NCBI GenBank assembly: GCA_947577185.1
Contig: CANPUE010000001.1
Location: 207,662 to 271,661 of the forward strand
Length of the DNA stretch: 64,000 nucleotides
From: an uncultured Lachnospiraceae bacterium
GTDB taxonomy: Bacteria > Bacillota > Clostridia > Lachnospirales > Lachnospiraceae
Direction of reading: 5' to 3'
Under the pieces are notes generated by a model that was not told the origin of the DNA, searched no databases, and was given only the letters and a program-made list of their open reading frames with translations. The translations under genes were made by a program, and so were the position numbers. This document shows positions 1 to 8,548 of the stretch, in pieces. How positions within the stretch are numbered: the first letter of the stretch is position 1; each line of letters opens with the position of its first letter.

Positions 1-319
1 TTGACTGTATCGTATCATATGACAATGGAAACCTTGCGGAAACGGAAGTTCCTGCCTCGACCGTGGCCACGATATCACCTGTCGCACCGTCCAAAAAGAC
101 TTCGTTTGCATAAATGTAAAACTTGCCGTCATCATTTCTCGGAACAGATGATGCAGCAAGCTGACAAACTACATCCGTTCCTTCGATCAGGCAGGAATCA
201 ATCTTAACCGGCCGTCCCTCGGCTCTCACTTCCAACGGCCTGCCAGTAAAAATACCGGCCGCCAGCATAACAAGGAATGCCGCCGCTGTCATTTTCAATG
301 CTCTACTGATTTTCTTCAT
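1..319 (-). CDS. Secreted protein of unknown function, N-terminal part only
   Basis: Read on the minus strand, an ATG at 317-319 follows a strong AGGAGGTT ribosome binding site (322-329), and the frame stays open to the window edge, so the C-terminus is missing. The visible 106 residues begin with a signal peptide: MKK, a hydrophobic stretch around residues 9-24, and a possible cleavage after VRAEG. The mature part contains RPVKIDSCLIEGTDVVCQLA and a later FYIYANEVFLDG, which reads like a beta-sandwich segment. The style resembles secreted Lachnospiraceae glycosidase-like proteins (DUF5722 type), but this is only an impression. The protein is probably exported. Its function cannot be judged from this fragment. 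Confidence 0.7.
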   Translation of the reverse strand, partial: MKKISRALKMTAAAFLVMLAAGIFTGRPLEVRAEGRPVKIDSCLIEGTDVVCQLAASSVPRNDDGKFYIYANEVFLDGATGDIVATVEAGTSVSARFPLSYDTIQS

Positions 320-443
320 ACAACCTCCTCAATCAATCATTCCATTCATCATGGTTTTCTTACAAAAAGTCCCCTGCTTCGCACTTATTAGATATTATAG
401 CATAAAGTATCTGACAGACCAAATAAAATAATTATAAATTCAT

Positions 444-490
444 AAAAAACGGAAGCCCGCCGGACTGACCGGCGCACTTCCGTCTTTCTT
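444..490 (-). terminator. Intrinsic terminator of htpG
   Basis: A GC-rich inverted repeat (arms CGGAAG..CGCCGG and CCGGCG..CTTCCG, about 450-482) is followed on the minus strand by six T (444-449). It lies about 65 bp after the htpG stop and so ends that transcript. Confidence 0.85.
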
Positions 491-555
491 TCCCTATTCT
501 GTTACAGAAGGCTGTTTTCGTTACCCCTGTACCCCGTTGTCTTACTTCGACCGGC

Positions 556-2769
556 TTATTTGGTGAGCAGCATCATGATATCATTGCTTCTTGTGACAAA
601 CTTCGTCATAGCTTCCGGCTCTAGCGGCGCATGCTGCAACAATGCCAGATCATATAACTGCTCGCAGATCAGTTTCACGTTGTCTCCGTCTCTGTGTTCG
701 ATCACATACTGTACAAGCGGATGGCTTGCATTGAGGATCAGTGTCTCGCCTTCCTTATTTCCAAACATGCCCATATCCATCCCCGGCATCGAATACATCT
801 TCATCATATCCTGCATTCTTCTGCTCTCTTCGGAGAGTGTGATCATGGATGAGATCTTCTTGTTTTTCAGCTTCTCTACTTTGACGGTGATCGCCTCTTT
901 CTTCAGGACCTTCTTCATGATCTTCGCGATCTCCTCAGCCTGCTCTTCCATCTCTTTCTCAGCCTTTTTAGAGGTCTTTGCCCGGAACGTATCTGTCAGG
1001 TCGGCATCGATTCTCTGGAATTTGATTCCTTCATTTTTGGACTCCAGCTGTGAGACAAACGGCTGATCAATATTGTGCGTCAGGATGACCGCATCCATCT
1101 TTGCCGCCTTAAACATATTGATATACTGGCTCTGCTGTTTTTCATCCGTCACATAGTAGATGATCTTTTCTTTCTTTTCTTCTTCCTCTTCCCCGTCAGC
1201 AAGCGGCTCGCCGTCCTCATCTACAATCTCGGCTTCCACTTTCTCGCCGTTCTCGTCAACTGCCCCGGATTCGCCGTCATTTTCTTCACTGCTTTCATCG
1301 ACAGCTTCCGTTTCAGCCTTTTCACCGTTTTCATCGGCAGCGTCGGTTCCGGCCATTTCGCCGTTTTCATCTACCACCTGGGCTTCCACTTTTTCACCGT
1401 TCTCATCCACTGCAGATGCATCCGCTTCCTCCGGGTCAGTCTTATTGACTTCCAGGCATTCCGGCAGTGTCAGATATTTGCCGTCAAGGTTCTTAAACAG
1501 GATATAGTCTGTCATCTTCTCACAGAATTTGCTGTCTTTTAAACAGCCGAATTTGATGAACGGACTGATATCATCCCAATATTTTTCATAGTCTTCCTTC
1601 TCGGTCTTGCACATACCGGAAAGTTTGTCCGCCACTTTCTTTGTGATGTATTCATTGATCTTATTCACGAATCCGTCATTTTGCAGTGCGCTTCTGGATA
1701 CGTTGAGCGGAAGATCCGGACAATCGATCACACCTTTTAACAGCATCAGGAATTCCGGAATGACCTCTTTGATATTATCTGCGATAAATACCTGGTTATT
1801 ATACAGTTTGATCGTTCCCTCAATGGACTCATATTCCATATTGATCTTGGGAAAATACAGGATTCCCTTTAAATTAAACGGATAATCCATATTCAGGTGG
1901 ATCCAGAACAGCGGCTCTTTATAATCCTGGAAGACTTTCCTGTAAAATTCGAGGTATTCCTCCTTCGTACAGTCGTTCGGATGTTTGGCCCAAAGAGGCT
2001 GCGTTTCATTTAAAAGTTCCGGACGCTTCTTTATTTTAAGCTTCTGCTCGTCCTCTTCTTTTTCTTTTTTGATCTCTTCGATCACGGTATCCGTCTCAAG
2101 CTTCTCCGCCTCCGTGATCGTCTGCGTTTCTGTCGTGTTCGCCTTTTCCAGATAAATCTCTATCGGCATGAAGGAACAGTACTTTTTGATCACTTCCCTT
2201 GCCTTATACTCATTGCAGAACTCCAGGCAGTCCTCATTGATAAACAGTGTGATCTCCGTTCCGACCTGAGTCCTCGTCCCCTCGTCCATGTCGAATTCCG
2301 TGCCGCCGTCACACTCCCAGTGCACCGGCTTTGCGCCTTCCTGATAAGAGAGGCTGTCAATGTGTACTTCATCCGCTACCATAAACGCGGAATAAAAGCC
2401 CAGACCAAAGTGTCCTATGATCTGATCCTCATTTGTTTTATCCTTATATTTTGCAATAAAATCCGATGCGCCGGAAAAAGCGATCTGATTAATGTACTCC
2501 TCCACCTCTTCAGCCGTCATGCCGAGTCCGTTATCGATCACTTTAAGCATTTTCTCTTCCGGATTCACAATGACCTGAATCTTTGCCTGATAGCCCTCCG
2601 GCAGAGAATATTCTCCCATCATATCCAGTTTTTTCAATTTCGTGATCGCATCGCAGCCGTTTGAAATCAGCTCGCGGAAGAAAATATCATGATCCGAATA
2701 TAACCACTTTTTAATGATCGGAAAAATATTGTCACTGTTGATAGACAAACTACCATGTTTCTGTGCCAT
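556..2769 (-). CDS. htpG: Molecular chaperone HtpG (Hsp90) with an acidic repeat insert
   Basis: This is a cytoplasmic ATP-dependent chaperone of the Hsp90 family. The N-terminal GHKL ATPase is clear: FFRELISNGCDAITKL carries the catalytic Glu and the ATP-binding Asn, followed by VIDNGLGM and GHFGLGFYSAFMVAD. The middle domain includes LPLNVSRSALQ, and the C-terminal dimerisation part follows. At 737 residues it is about 100 longer than typical bacterial HtpG (E. coli about 624). Much of the excess is an acidic, repetitive insert at about residues 450-535 made of DENGEK-like units, placed late in the middle domain before IIYYVTDEKQQ. The ATG follows AAAGGGA. It is a single gene with its own promoters, a CIRCE operator and a terminator. 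Identity is certain; the role of the insert is unknown. Confidence 0.97.
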   Translation of the reverse strand: MAQKHGSLSINSDNIFPIIKKWLYSDHDIFFRELISNGCDAITKLKKLDMMGEYSLPEGYQAKIQVIVNPEEKMLKVIDNGLGMTAEEVEEYINQIAFSGASDFIAKYKDKTNEDQIIGHFGLGFYSAFMVADEVHIDSLSYQEGAKPVHWECDGGTEFDMDEGTRTQVGTEITLFINEDCLEFCNEYKAREVIKKYCSFMPIEIYLEKANTTETQTITEAEKLETDTVIEEIKKEKEEDEQKLKIKKRPELLNETQPLWAKHPNDCTKEEYLEFYRKVFQDYKEPLFWIHLNMDYPFNLKGILYFPKINMEYESIEGTIKLYNNQVFIADNIKEVIPEFLMLLKGVIDCPDLPLNVSRSALQNDGFVNKINEYITKKVADKLSGMCKTEKEDYEKYWDDISPFIKFGCLKDSKFCEKMTDYILFKNLDGKYLTLPECLEVNKTDPEEADASAVDENGEKVEAQVVDENGEMAGTDAADENGEKAETEAVDESSEENDGESGAVDENGEKVEAEIVDEDGEPLADGEEEEEKKEKIIYYVTDEKQQSQYINMFKAAKMDAVILTHNIDQPFVSQLESKNEGIKFQRIDADLTDTFRAKTSKKAEKEMEEQAEEIAKIMKKVLKKEAITVKVEKLKNKKISSMITLSEESRRMQDMMKMYSMPGMDMGMFGNKEGETLILNASHPLVQYVIEHRDGDNVKLICEQLYDLALLQHAPLEPEAMTKFVTRSNDIMMLLTK

Positions 2770-2805
2770 AAAACATCACGTCCCTTTCTTTTTTCTCTAA
2801 GAGAC

Positions 2806-2834
2806 AGTTTAATGCGCTCTAAAATAAAAGTCAA
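2806..2834 (-). promoter_or_regulatory. Proximal htpG promoter P1
   Basis: On the minus strand, TTGACT (2834-2829), a 17-bp spacer and TAAACT (2811-2806) form a good SigA-type promoter about 40 bp before the htpG start codon. Confidence 0.75.
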
Positions 2835-2841
2835 GAAAAAA

Positions 2842-2868
2842 TTAGCACTCATTTCAAATGAGTGCTAA
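2842..2868. promoter_or_regulatory. CIRCE operator (HrcA binding site)
   Basis: The sequence is TTAGCACTC, nine bases, then GAGTGCTAA, an exact match to the CIRCE consensus bound by the heat-shock repressor HrcA. It lies 7 bp upstream of the P1 -35 box and would fall about +15 to +41 relative to the distal promoter. It indicates HrcA control of htpG in this organism. In Bacillus subtilis htpG is not a CIRCE gene. Confidence 0.95.
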
Positions 2869-2888
2869 CAACAACCTGCAAACCATCT

Positions 2889-2916
2889 ATTTTACTGGAT
2901 TTTTCCCATTTCTAAA
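2889..2916 (-). promoter_or_regulatory. Possible distal htpG promoter P2
   Basis: TTTAGA (2916-2911), a 16-bp spacer and TAAAAT (2894-2889) lie on the minus strand. If used, the CIRCE element would lie just downstream of its start site, the usual place for HrcA repression. The -35 box is weak. Confidence 0.45.
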
Positions 2917-2922
2917 TTTTTT

Positions 2923-4026
2923 CTAAACTGAGAAAAAATCGTGATAGACATCAAAGAAATCCAGTGTGACAACCTCTTCGTCATGAATGAAGGTGACCGT
3001 ATCCCACAATTCTTCGTTCAGCTTCCTTGTCAGCGTTTCCACGAAGGCGTCATATTCCTGACCAAACACTTCATCCCTGCGCTTTTCTACGATCTTGATC
3101 TTGTTGCTGTCTGTCTCTTCTTTGTCAAAGGTACTGATACATTTGATGATGTCGTAACCGTATTCCGTCTCTACTACATCGCTGATCTCGTCTGTCCCCA
3201 GATTAAAGGCGGCCTTCTCAAAAGCGGGATCCATCTCTCCCTTTCCAAAAGAATAGGTGGCCTTCTCGTCATCACTGTAACGCCTTACCAGTTCGTCAAA
3301 GTCCTCACCCTGCAGCGCCTTCTCCCATACTTCACGTGCCGTCCGGTAAACATCATCCTTCGCGTGCTGCGTATACTCGATCTTTTTGCCTGTCCCGTCC
3401 ACCGCGAACGTTTTAAACAAAATATGCTTGACCGTGATCGTTCTCGCCTCATCGTCGCTGATCTCCGGATTGATATCTTTGATGATAAACTGATAGACTT
3501 TTCCGGCCAGGGCATATTCCTGGTAGAGCTTTCCGATCGTCCCCTCGTCAATGCCCATCGCCTCTATTTCGACTTCGTTGAGCGACTGAAAATAGGTTCT
3601 GGCGGCATTTTCCGCCTGCATCTTCTCCTCCGCAGTCAGGGCAACCTGATACTTTTCCGCCATCAGGTTCATTGTCTTGATCTGCGCGATCTGAGCAAGC
3701 GCAATATCCTTGACGTTCTGCTCCAATGTCATATCACCCAGATGAATATCCCAGATCTGCGTCCCATAGACTCTTTCATACTGGTTCTGGATATTCGTCA
3801 GATAAACCATGATCTCCGAAAGTGTGCAGGAGATCGTCTCGATACGGAAAATCTCATCTTTCTGGAAGCCTGTCGTCAGTACCACTTTCACACCGTCGGC
3901 ATTCTTCCCGGCACAGCCCGCAAGATTCGGCACAGCCATACACAGGCACAGAAGCAGTACCACAGTTTTCGTTTTTCTTTTTATGTTAATCAATTCCTTT
4001 CCAGTGCTCTGCAAGATTTCGGGCAA
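2923..4026 (-). CDS. PrsA-like lipoprotein, peptidyl-prolyl isomerase
   Basis: This is a lipid-anchored extracytoplasmic foldase of the PrsA/SurA type. A basic N-region, the hydrophobic stretch TVVLLLCLCMAVPN and the lipobox LAGC (Cys near residue 38) mark a lipoprotein signal. A helical chaperone part (residues 60-190) is followed by a parvulin rotamase domain at about residues 198-310, with TVKHILFKT, FDELVRRYSDD, FGKGEMDPAFEKAAFNLG and YGYDIIKC. The ATG at 4026 has no good ribosome binding site. An AAAGGA about 30 bases inside the frame suggests a start nearer residue 12-15 (TTG, ATT or ATA), so the first residues are doubtful. It follows the PHP gene by 24 bp, apparently in the same operon. 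A weak A/T hairpin overlaps its stop. Confidence 0.85.
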   Translation of the reverse strand: MPEILQSTGKELINIKRKTKTVVLLLCLCMAVPNLAGCAGKNADGVKVVLTTGFQKDEIFRIETISCTLSEIMVYLTNIQNQYERVYGTQIWDIHLGDMTLEQNVKDIALAQIAQIKTMNLMAEKYQVALTAEEKMQAENAARTYFQSLNEVEIEAMGIDEGTIGKLYQEYALAGKVYQFIIKDINPEISDDEARTITVKHILFKTFAVDGTGKKIEYTQHAKDDVYRTAREVWEKALQGEDFDELVRRYSDDEKATYSFGKGEMDPAFEKAAFNLGTDEISDVVETEYGYDIIKCISTFDKEETDSNKIKIVEKRRDEVFGQEYDAFVETLTRKLNEELWDTVTFIHDEEVVTLDFFDVYHDFFSV

Positions 4027-4050
4027 TCTGCCAGACAGCCCGGTACGGCG

Positions 4051-4812
4051 TTAAAGCTTCACGCCTCTCTTATCATACCAGTATTCACCGTTTGTCAAAA
4101 CATAATCCTCACCCGACAAAACCGCTCTGATATAATCCGCCGGGGAGGCAAGCCTCCTGCGGAAAGCAGTGCCGCCGCCAAGCAGCCGCGTCTGGTGGAT
4201 ATCCGATCCCGCCGTCAGGGGCAGATGATGCGCATGTGCATATTCAATTGCTTTTGTATCAAACAGCGGTTCATTGTGCGCCGTGCTTTTCGAATTGGTA
4301 TGCATGGCATTGATCCCCTCCACGCCGTCCACCCACTCCGGGAAAAGACGTACCGCCGGAATATATCGTTCCGCGCGGAAAGGATGCGCATGAATCACCA
4401 TGCCCCCGTTTTGATGCACCAGCTCATATTGTTCTTCGATCTGTGCATGACGCAGTCCGGGGTTATGGAGCATCCACTCCTTATCGATCCCATACACCAA
4501 AAATTCCGTCCCCAAAAAACCTGCCTCATATCCGAAAAAAACATCCAGGCCGATCCGGTCTCCCTCTGCTTTGGCATTCTCAAAGCCCATGCAGAAACGT
4601 TCCACCCATTCTCTCCAGGGCAGATTCCTGTCCACGGCAGTGTTGCCGCCCCAGTTGTGATCCGTCACAAAAATACCGGTATAGCCGTATTCTTTACAGG
4701 CCGCCGCCATTTCCCGGCCGGAAAATTTCGCACATGCGCTTCCTTCCGAAGTGTGCAGATGCGTTTCATACAGGTAAGGATATTCTTTCCTGATCTTGTC
4801 CTCTACTCCCAT
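4051..4812 (-). CDS. PHP-domain metal-dependent phosphoesterase
   Basis: A 253-residue cytoplasmic protein with the PHP metal-binding signature: ETHLHTSEGSACA near the N-terminus (HxH), FVTDHNWGG, GYEAGF, VIHAHPFR and, near the end, GSDIHQ. These supply the His, Asp and Glu ligands of the trinuclear metal site in PHP phosphoesterases. Stand-alone members hydrolyse phosphoester or nucleotide substrates, and the substrate here cannot be read from sequence. It lies between ilvE and the PrsA-like gene, all on the minus strand with short gaps, so they are probably cotranscribed. Confidence 0.85.
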   Translation of the reverse strand: MGVEDKIRKEYPYLYETHLHTSEGSACAKFSGREMAAACKEYGYTGIFVTDHNWGGNTAVDRNLPWREWVERFCMGFENAKAEGDRIGLDVFFGYEAGFLGTEFLVYGIDKEWMLHNPGLRHAQIEEQYELVHQNGGMVIHAHPFRAERYIPAVRLFPEWVDGVEGINAMHTNSKSTAHNEPLFDTKAIEYAHAHHLPLTAGSDIHQTRLLGGGTAFRRRLASPADYIRAVLSGEDYVLTNGEYWYDKRGVKL

Positions 4813-4839
4813 TTTATGAATCTACTCTTTTCTTCTTCC

Positions 4840-5868
4840 CTATTGAATGACATGAATCCAGCCTTCCGGCGCTTCAATCCGTCCCATCTGGATTCCGGTC
4901 AGCGTATCATACAGCTTTTTCGTGACAGGGCCCATCTCGTCCATGCCGCTCGGGAATGTGATCTCCCTGCCGTGATCCACTACCCTGCCGACAGGCGAAA
5001 TCACTGCCGCCGTACCGCACAGGCCGCACTCGGCAAACTCTTTGATTTCTTCAAGCGCAACCGGTCTTTCCTCAACTTCCAGCCCCAGATAGTCCTTTGC
5101 TACTGTCATGAGAGAACGACGCGTGATGGAAGGTAAGATGGAATCTGACAAAGGTGTGACTACTTTGTTATCTTTTGTGACAAACAGGAAGTTCGCCCCG
5201 CCTGTCTCCTCCACATACGTTCTCGTAGCCGCATCCAGATACATATTTTCATCATAGCCTTCCTCATGTGCCGTGACGATCGCATACAGGCTCATCGCAT
5301 AATTGAGTCCCGCTTTGATATGGCCTGTCCCATTTGGCGCCGCCCTGTCAAAATCACTGACCTTGATCGTAAGCGGTTTGGCGCCGCCCTTAAAATATGG
5401 TCCCACAGGCGTCGTAAAGATTCTGAACTGATATTCATCCGCCGGCTTTACACCGATTACGGCAGAACTGCCAAACATATAAGGACGGATATAGAGCGTG
5501 GCACCGGAGCCGTAAGGAGGCACATAAGCTTCATTGGCCGCTACCGTGCGGGAGACCGCATCTACAAAACGATCCTCGGGAAAAACCGGCATTTCCAGTC
5601 TCTTACAGGAATCCGCCATACGTTTGGCGTTCAGATCCGGCCTGAACGTGACGATATGGCCGTCTTCCGTTGTGTAGGCTTTCATCCCCTCAAAACAGGT
5701 CTGTGCATATTGCAGTACGCCCGCGCACTCATTGATCGTGATCGATGCATCCGTGATCAGCGCGCCTTCATCCCATGCACCGTCTTTATAATGTGCCGCG
5801 AATCTTTTGTCCGTCTCATGATAGCCAAACCCAAGATTCGCCCAATCTATATTTTTCTTTTCCATCAT
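4840..5868 (-). CDS. ilvE: Branched-chain amino acid aminotransferase
   Basis: A PLP-dependent fold-type IV transaminase that interconverts branched-chain 2-oxo acids with Leu, Ile and Val, using glutamate. At 342 residues it is the longer type found in Firmicutes and eukaryotes. Family segments include QTCFEGMKAY, LYIRPYMFGS, the PLP-lysine region HIKAGLNYA, EETGGANFLFV, ITRRSLM and GLCGTAAVISPVG. The ATG follows a GAAAGGGG ribosome binding site. The 80-bp gap upstream holds AT-rich sequence with TATAAT at 5926-5921 but no good -35 box. No T-box leader is present, since there is too little room. The PHP and PrsA-like genes follow. Confidence 0.95.
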   Translation of the reverse strand: MMEKKNIDWANLGFGYHETDKRFAAHYKDGAWDEGALITDASITINECAGVLQYAQTCFEGMKAYTTEDGHIVTFRPDLNAKRMADSCKRLEMPVFPEDRFVDAVSRTVAANEAYVPPYGSGATLYIRPYMFGSSAVIGVKPADEYQFRIFTTPVGPYFKGGAKPLTIKVSDFDRAAPNGTGHIKAGLNYAMSLYAIVTAHEEGYDENMYLDAATRTYVEETGGANFLFVTKDNKVVTPLSDSILPSITRRSLMTVAKDYLGLEVEERPVALEEIKEFAECGLCGTAAVISPVGRVVDHGREITFPSGMDEMGPVTKKLYDTLTGIQMGRIEAPEGWIHVIQ

Positions 5869-5948
5869 TATTATAATACCCCTTTCTCCTGTGTGGATTG
5901 ATCATACTGTCTTTCACATTATTATACTTTTATTTTTAAAAGTCAATA

Positions 5949-7946
5949 CTACAGCCCGGATGCGACGATATCCATTGCAACGTCGTAGGCGAAATCATTC
6001 ACCGCCTTCTCACAAAGCCGCAAAAGCTTTGCTGATTCGGCTGACAGCCGGCATTTTTTCAGTTCTTCTATACATGCCGTGGCGCCGTCCATATCAAAAT
6101 CATCCAGATATTCGTTCATCTCCTGCAGTTTTCGTTTCCACGCTTCCTCTGTGATCGGCAGTTTCTGTGCGGCAGGCGTATCGATCCCCTTCCCACCGGT
6201 CTCTGCAGCCGACAGGTAACGGTCCAGGTTCTCTCCCAGCGTCCGCATCATTCCAAAGAGAATCGGTGACTGCACTTCCACCTCTTCCAGTCTGCCCGCC
6301 TTGCTCTTTTTCTCCAGTTCAAAAGCCTCTTCCGCCAGCTCGTCGGCCCCGACATTGCGGGCATTTCCCTTCAGAGCATGGACAATGATCGCATAGCCGG
6401 ATACATTTTCCCTGGCCAGCATTCCCCTCAGCTGTCCTTCTTTTTCCGTCAGTATCTCCCGGAAATCGCGCAGGACCTTTTCATACAGAGAACGGTTTCC
6501 TCCCATATATTTCAGGCCGTGTCCGGCATTGATCCCCATATCGGTCAGTTTCTCGGCATCGATGCCGCCTGCACTGTCCTCTTCTGCTATGGAATCGCCG
6601 TCCTCTCCGGTCATATAGACGAGTTCTTCCGGCAGATACCGGATCATCATATCTTCGAGTTTATCCGGTTCGATCGGTTTTGTCAGATAGTCCTCAAATC
6701 CTGCCTCCAGATAAAACTTTCTTGCACCCACAACCGCGTTGGCTGTCAGCGCGATGATCGGAATATTTCTGGATGGATTGCCCTCCATTTCCCTGATGGC
6801 ATGTAATGTCTGCACACCGTCCATGACCGGCATCATGTGATCCATACAAATCAGGTGGTATTCTTTGCGTTTTAACATTTCCAGGCATTCCTCGCCGCTT
6901 GAGGCGACATCAATCTGCAGCTTCGTCTTGCGCAGGAGATCCTGCGCCACCGCCAGATTCATGGCATTGTCATCGACGACCAGAACCTTGCCCAGCGGCG
7001 CGATGAATTTCTCTCTGTAACTGATAGAATTTTTGACACTTCTGTCATATTGTTCCTGAAAATCTCCAAGCGGCGCATCATTGATCACTTTCTGGACGAT
7101 CTCAAAAGAAAATACGGATCCCTTACCATACTCGCTCTCAACCGACAATCTGCCGCCCATCATCTCTACCAGGCGGTTCGTCACGGCAAGGCCGAGCCCC
7201 GTTCCGTCCTCCGCCCGGCTGGCTTCCATGTCAAGCCGGTTAAATGTATCAAAGATCCTTTTGATATCCTTTTGTCTGACGCCGATCCCGGTATCTTCCA
7301 CGGTAACTTTTAACAGAATCTCATCCGTCCCATGTTCTTTCCAGGAAAGCCGCAGCGTTACCGTTCCCGTTTTTGTATATTTTATGGCATTTGACAAAAG
7401 ATTCCCGATGATCTGCCGCAGATGGATCTCATCTCCCGACAGCTTATACGGTACGTCAGGCGCCACATCCAGTTCAAGACAGAGCTTTTTTTTACGAAGC
7501 GGCACTGATATGCTGTTAACCAGATCGTTTAGCAGGGAACTGATGTCATAGGGCCCTTCCGTGAGTTCCATCCTGCCGGACTGAATCTTGGAAAAGTCCA
7601 GAATATCGCTGACCAGGGAAAGCAGAACGCTGCCTGCCTGTTTGATGTCCAGCGCATACCCCCTTATGGTCTCGTCCTGGCTCTCACGCAGAATCAGTTC
7701 ATTGAGGCCGAGAATCGAATTGATCGGCGTCCTGATTTCATGGGACATATTGGCCAGAAAAAGATCTCTTGCACGACCGGCCTTTCTGGCTTCCAGCATC
7801 GCCTCCTCAAGTTCAATATTTTTCTTCTCCAATTCTTCTTTTGCGAGCAGCAGGGAAACCGCCTGTTTCCCCAGTTTGGAGGTGAATACGCTTTTTTTGC
7901 CCTGATTGTTTCCTCTGTTACCGGAATTGTCATTCTTTTCGCCCAT
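5949..7946 (-). CDS. Soluble hybrid histidine kinase (HisKA-HATPase-REC-Hpt)
   Basis: A 665-residue multidomain signalling kinase without membrane segments. The order is: a coiled coil (about 25-60); HisKA with MSHEIRTPINS (phospho-His near residue 69); HATPase with N-box NLLSNAIKYT, VEDTGIG and DGTGLGLAV; a receiver domain at about 310-430 with VLVVDDNAMN and the acceptor Asp in CMDHMMPVMDG; and an Hpt domain at about 475-570 with VHALKGNARN. This is a complete internal phosphorelay with no separate output domain. GTG at 7955 is also in frame, but the GAGGGGA ribosome binding site is better spaced for ATG at 7946. It starts 16 bp after the folA stop. The input signal is unknown. Confidence 0.92.
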   Translation of the reverse strand: MGEKNDNSGNRGNNQGKKSVFTSKLGKQAVSLLLAKEELEKKNIELEEAMLEARKAGRARDLFLANMSHEIRTPINSILGLNELILRESQDETIRGYALDIKQAGSVLLSLVSDILDFSKIQSGRMELTEGPYDISSLLNDLVNSISVPLRKKKLCLELDVAPDVPYKLSGDEIHLRQIIGNLLSNAIKYTKTGTVTLRLSWKEHGTDEILLKVTVEDTGIGVRQKDIKRIFDTFNRLDMEASRAEDGTGLGLAVTNRLVEMMGGRLSVESEYGKGSVFSFEIVQKVINDAPLGDFQEQYDRSVKNSISYREKFIAPLGKVLVVDDNAMNLAVAQDLLRKTKLQIDVASSGEECLEMLKRKEYHLICMDHMMPVMDGVQTLHAIREMEGNPSRNIPIIALTANAVVGARKFYLEAGFEDYLTKPIEPDKLEDMMIRYLPEELVYMTGEDGDSIAEEDSAGGIDAEKLTDMGINAGHGLKYMGGNRSLYEKVLRDFREILTEKEGQLRGMLARENVSGYAIIVHALKGNARNVGADELAEEAFELEKKSKAGRLEEVEVQSPILFGMMRTLGENLDRYLSAAETGGKGIDTPAAQKLPITEEAWKRKLQEMNEYLDDFDMDGATACIEELKKCRLSAESAKLLRLCEKAVNDFAYDVAMDIVASGL

Positions 7947-7962
7947 GCGTTTCACTCCCCTC

Positions 7963-8454
7963 TTACTTCTTCCGCTCGTATTTCACAAACTCGTAAGCGA
8001 TGTCAAAATAAGTCTGTTCTTCGCTCTGCGCCGTAATCTCCCATTCCGGCAGCTGATCCAGATCCGGAAAATACGAATCCGCCTCGTAAGCATGATCGAT
8101 CTTTGTGATGTGCGCGACATCACAGTAAGGAAGCATCATACGATAGACGCTCTCCCCGCCGATGATATAGATCTCTTCGTCCTTATATTTTTTCAGTTCT
8201 GCGAACAGTTCCTCCTGATCATGTACGACAACGGCATCTTTTACCTGATAGGACGGATTGGAGGAAAGGATAATGTTGGTGCGGTTTTTAAGCGGCATTC
8301 CCTGCGGAAAAGTCTCCAGCGTCTTTCTCCCAAGGACGACCACTTTGCCCGTCGTCTCCTCTCTGAAAGCTCTCTGGTCGTTTGGAATACGCACGAGCAG
8401 GCTCCCTTTACATCCGATTGCCCAGTTACGGTCTACAGCAGCGATCATGTTCAT
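7963..8454 (-). CDS. folA: Dihydrofolate reductase
   Basis: Reduces dihydrofolate to tetrahydrofolate with NADPH. At 163 residues it has the usual length. Motifs are MIAAVDRNWAIG at the N-terminus, VVVLGRKTLETFP (NADPH site), NIILS, IYIIGGESVYRMML and KIDHAYEADSYFPD. It sits between thyA and a kinase gene. The thyA-folA pairing is natural because thymidylate synthase turns methylene-tetrahydrofolate into dihydrofolate. Two in-frame ATGs (8454 and 8448) are possible; the first is used here. Confidence 0.96.
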   Translation of the reverse strand: MNMIAAVDRNWAIGCKGSLLVRIPNDQRAFREETTGKVVVLGRKTLETFPQGMPLKNRTNIILSSNPSYQVKDAVVVHDQEELFAELKKYKDEEIYIIGGESVYRMMLPYCDVAHITKIDHAYEADSYFPDLDQLPEWEITAQSEEQTYFDIAYEFVKYERKK

Positions 8455-8548
8455 TTTCTCTTTATGCCCCTTCCTTAATACACTGTCCCATTATGGTATA
8501 CTTTTATGATAATATCAGGTTTTATCCTGTTTGTTCCTACATCTTTCT

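Noticed and set aside
1075..1542. Plus-strand frames opposite the acidic repeat of htpG.
   Set aside because: They mirror the repeat on the coding strand and have Ser/Phe-rich low-complexity translations with no independent support.
2941..5136. Long open frame on the plus strand across the PrsA-like, PHP and ilvE genes (731 codons).
   Set aside because: It runs antisense to three genes with clear family motifs and shows no recognisable domain; it is a codon-bias shadow.
5869..5948. T-box or other riboswitch leader before ilvE.
   Set aside because: Only 80 bp are available and no specifier or antiterminator structure is visible.
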